Positions 13,211 through 14,090 of a DNA stretch of 14,090 bases are shown here, in pieces (the first letter of the stretch is position 1; the number at the start of each line of letters is the position of its first letter). Location of the stretch: assembly GCA_016776705.1 (NCBI GenBank), contig JADHSW010000058.1, positions 1-14,090 on the forward strand, read 5' to 3'. A model generated the notes under the pieces. The model was not told the DNA's origin and did no database searches. It worked only from the letters and a program-made list of their open reading frames with translations. The translations under genes were made by a program, and so were the position numbers. The stretch comes from Rhodospirillales bacterium. GTDB taxonomy: Bacteria; Pseudomonadota; Alphaproteobacteria; Rhodospirillales; JABHCV01.

Positions 13211-14090
13211 ATGAGGACAATTGCTTTTAAGACACTGTTTGCGGCTGGCGCCATTGCGTTTGGATTGGGGGGTGTAACCCCTTCTTCCGCAGAAACAACC
13301 TTTACCGTTTCATCCTGGCTACCGCCAAAGCATCCCATCGTCGCCAATATGATTGTGCCCTGGGCCGAGCAGGTCGAGGCGGCAACCGGTGGCAACGTCA
13401 AAATCAAGATTCTGGCAAAACCGCTTGGCAAACCACCAGCACACTTCGACCTCGCCCGTCAGGGTCAGGCCGACATCACCTATGGCGTTCATGGCTACCA
13501 GCCCGGTCGTTTCCTGCTTACCAGGGCTGCTGAATTCGCATTCCTGGGCGACAAGGCGGAAGACGTTTCCGTTGCTTACTGGCGAATCCACGAAAAACAC
13601 TTCGCCGGTGCTGACGAACATAATGGCGTCAAGGTTCTGGGTATCTTCACCCATGGTCCGGGACAAATGTTCAATGCCAAACATGCCATCAATAGCGTTG
13701 CCGACCTTAATGGCCTGAAAATCCGTGTCGGTGGCGGCGCAATCAACCAGATCACTACAGGTATGGGCGCAACCGCGTTGTTGAAATCGGCAACCAAGGC
13801 ATATGAGTTGATGTCTCACGGTGTTGCTGACGGCACCTTCTTCCCGAAGGAATCAATCAAGTCCTTCAAACTGACAAAGCTGGTCCGCCATGGCACCCTT
13901 GTCCCCGGTGGATTGTACAACACCAGCTTTTTCCTGGTCATGAATTTGGATAAATTCAATGGTCTTTCCGCTGCCGATCAGGCCGCCATGATGAAGGTTT
14001 CCGGTGAAAACTTCTCTCGGATTTCCGGCAAGGCATGGGATGCCGCAGATGATGCCGGTGTCGCCGCCATGAAGGCCGATGGTGTCGAAC
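13211..14090 (+). CDS. TRAP transporter DctP-type periplasmic substrate-binding protein (5' part)
   Basis: The frame starts at ATG 13211, with AGGGAG seven bases upstream, and runs 293 codons to the window edge without a stop; a complete protein should be ~330-340 residues. Residues 1-27 form a Sec signal peptide ending PSSA before ETTFTVSSW, so the product is periplasmic. The mature part has the DctP pattern: WLPPKHPIV near the start, WAEQVEAATGGNVKIKI, LARQGQADITYG, and DLNGLKIRVGGG, in which Arg172 is at the position of the conserved arginine that binds the ligand carboxylate. It would capture a carboxylate for a Na+/H+-driven TRAP permease whose genes should follow to the right. The context makes an aromatic or amino/keto acid ligand attractive, but the ligand cannot be read from the sequence. 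It lies 226 bases after the Lrp/AsnC gene on the same strand. Confidence 0.9.
   Translation, partial: MRTIAFKTLFAAGAIAFGLGGVTPSSAETTFTVSSWLPPKHPIVANMIVPWAEQVEAATGGNVKIKILAKPLGKPPAHFDLARQGQADITYGVHGYQPGRFLLTRAAEFAFLGDKAEDVSVAYWRIHEKHFAGADEHNGVKVLGIFTHGPGQMFNAKHAINSVADLNGLKIRVGGGAINQITTGMGATALLKSATKAYELMSHGVADGTFFPKESIKSFKLTKLVRHGTLVPGGLYNTSFFLVMNLDKFNGLSAADQAAMMKVSGENFSRISGKAWDAADDAGVAAMKADGVE

Noticed and set aside
13319..13819. Minus-strand frame of 166 codons
   Set aside because: It is antisense to the TRAP binding-protein gene, which has a signal peptide, a ribosome site and DctP motifs.
1..14090. CRISPR arrays, tRNA/rRNA genes, insertion sequences, toxin-antitoxin or phage genes
   Set aside because: No regularly spaced repeats, RNA-gene signatures, transposase-like frames or terminal repeats were seen on reading both strands; nearly all sequence is explained by metabolic genes.

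Overview
The window looks like chromosomal DNA from an alphaproteobacterium, probably a free-living or marine Rhodospirillales-type organism. The basis is moderate GC content, a single-chain indolepyruvate oxidoreductase, a TRAP-type uptake protein and the overall style of the catabolic operon. No RNA gene, insertion sequence, CRISPR array or phage gene was seen. Genus-level identity is not supported by anything I can see.

All genes from position 1 to 12402 lie on the minus strand, so transcription runs from high to low coordinates. The order is a fused indolepyruvate:ferredoxin oxidoreductase (12402-8962), a 104-base promoter region, then a tight eight-gene unit (8857-969). That unit encodes a two-domain FAD monooxygenase/Old Yellow Enzyme reductase, an SDR dehydrogenase, a MarR regulator, a crotonase, an acyl-CoA dehydrogenase, a 2-aminobenzoate-type CoA ligase, a hotdog thioesterase and a RidA-family protein. 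Its junctions are ATGA, TGATG and TAATG overlaps or gaps of 2-9 bases. A further minus-strand gene runs off the left edge (862-1). It was recovered by reading the edge frame and resembles the N-terminal part of cytoplasmic, catabolic-type reductive dehalogenases.

The eight-gene unit fits the aerobic 'hybrid' degradation of anthranilate (2-aminobenzoate) known from Azoarcus evansii. The ligase makes 2-aminobenzoyl-CoA. The two-domain enzyme hydroxylates and reduces the ring to 2-amino-5-oxocyclohex-1-enecarboxyl-CoA. The remaining enzymes would remove the amino nitrogen, open the ring and carry out beta-oxidation-like steps. The RidA-family protein is a candidate for the enamine/imine hydrolysis, and its usual carboxylate-binding arginine is replaced by methionine, which would suit a CoA-thioester substrate. 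The unit is headed by a very good sigma70-type promoter (TTGAAA-17-TATAAT) that overlaps two palindromes, probable operators for the MarR protein encoded within the operon.

On the plus strand, an Lrp/AsnC regulator (12520-12984) diverges from the indolepyruvate oxidoreductase. It is followed by the start of a TRAP transporter periplasmic binding protein (13211 to the right edge) preceded by a hairpin-rich leader. Together the region suggests use of tryptophan/indole-derived or other aromatic acids, with anthranilate as the central intermediate. A link to halogenated aromatics through the dehalogenase-like gene is speculative.
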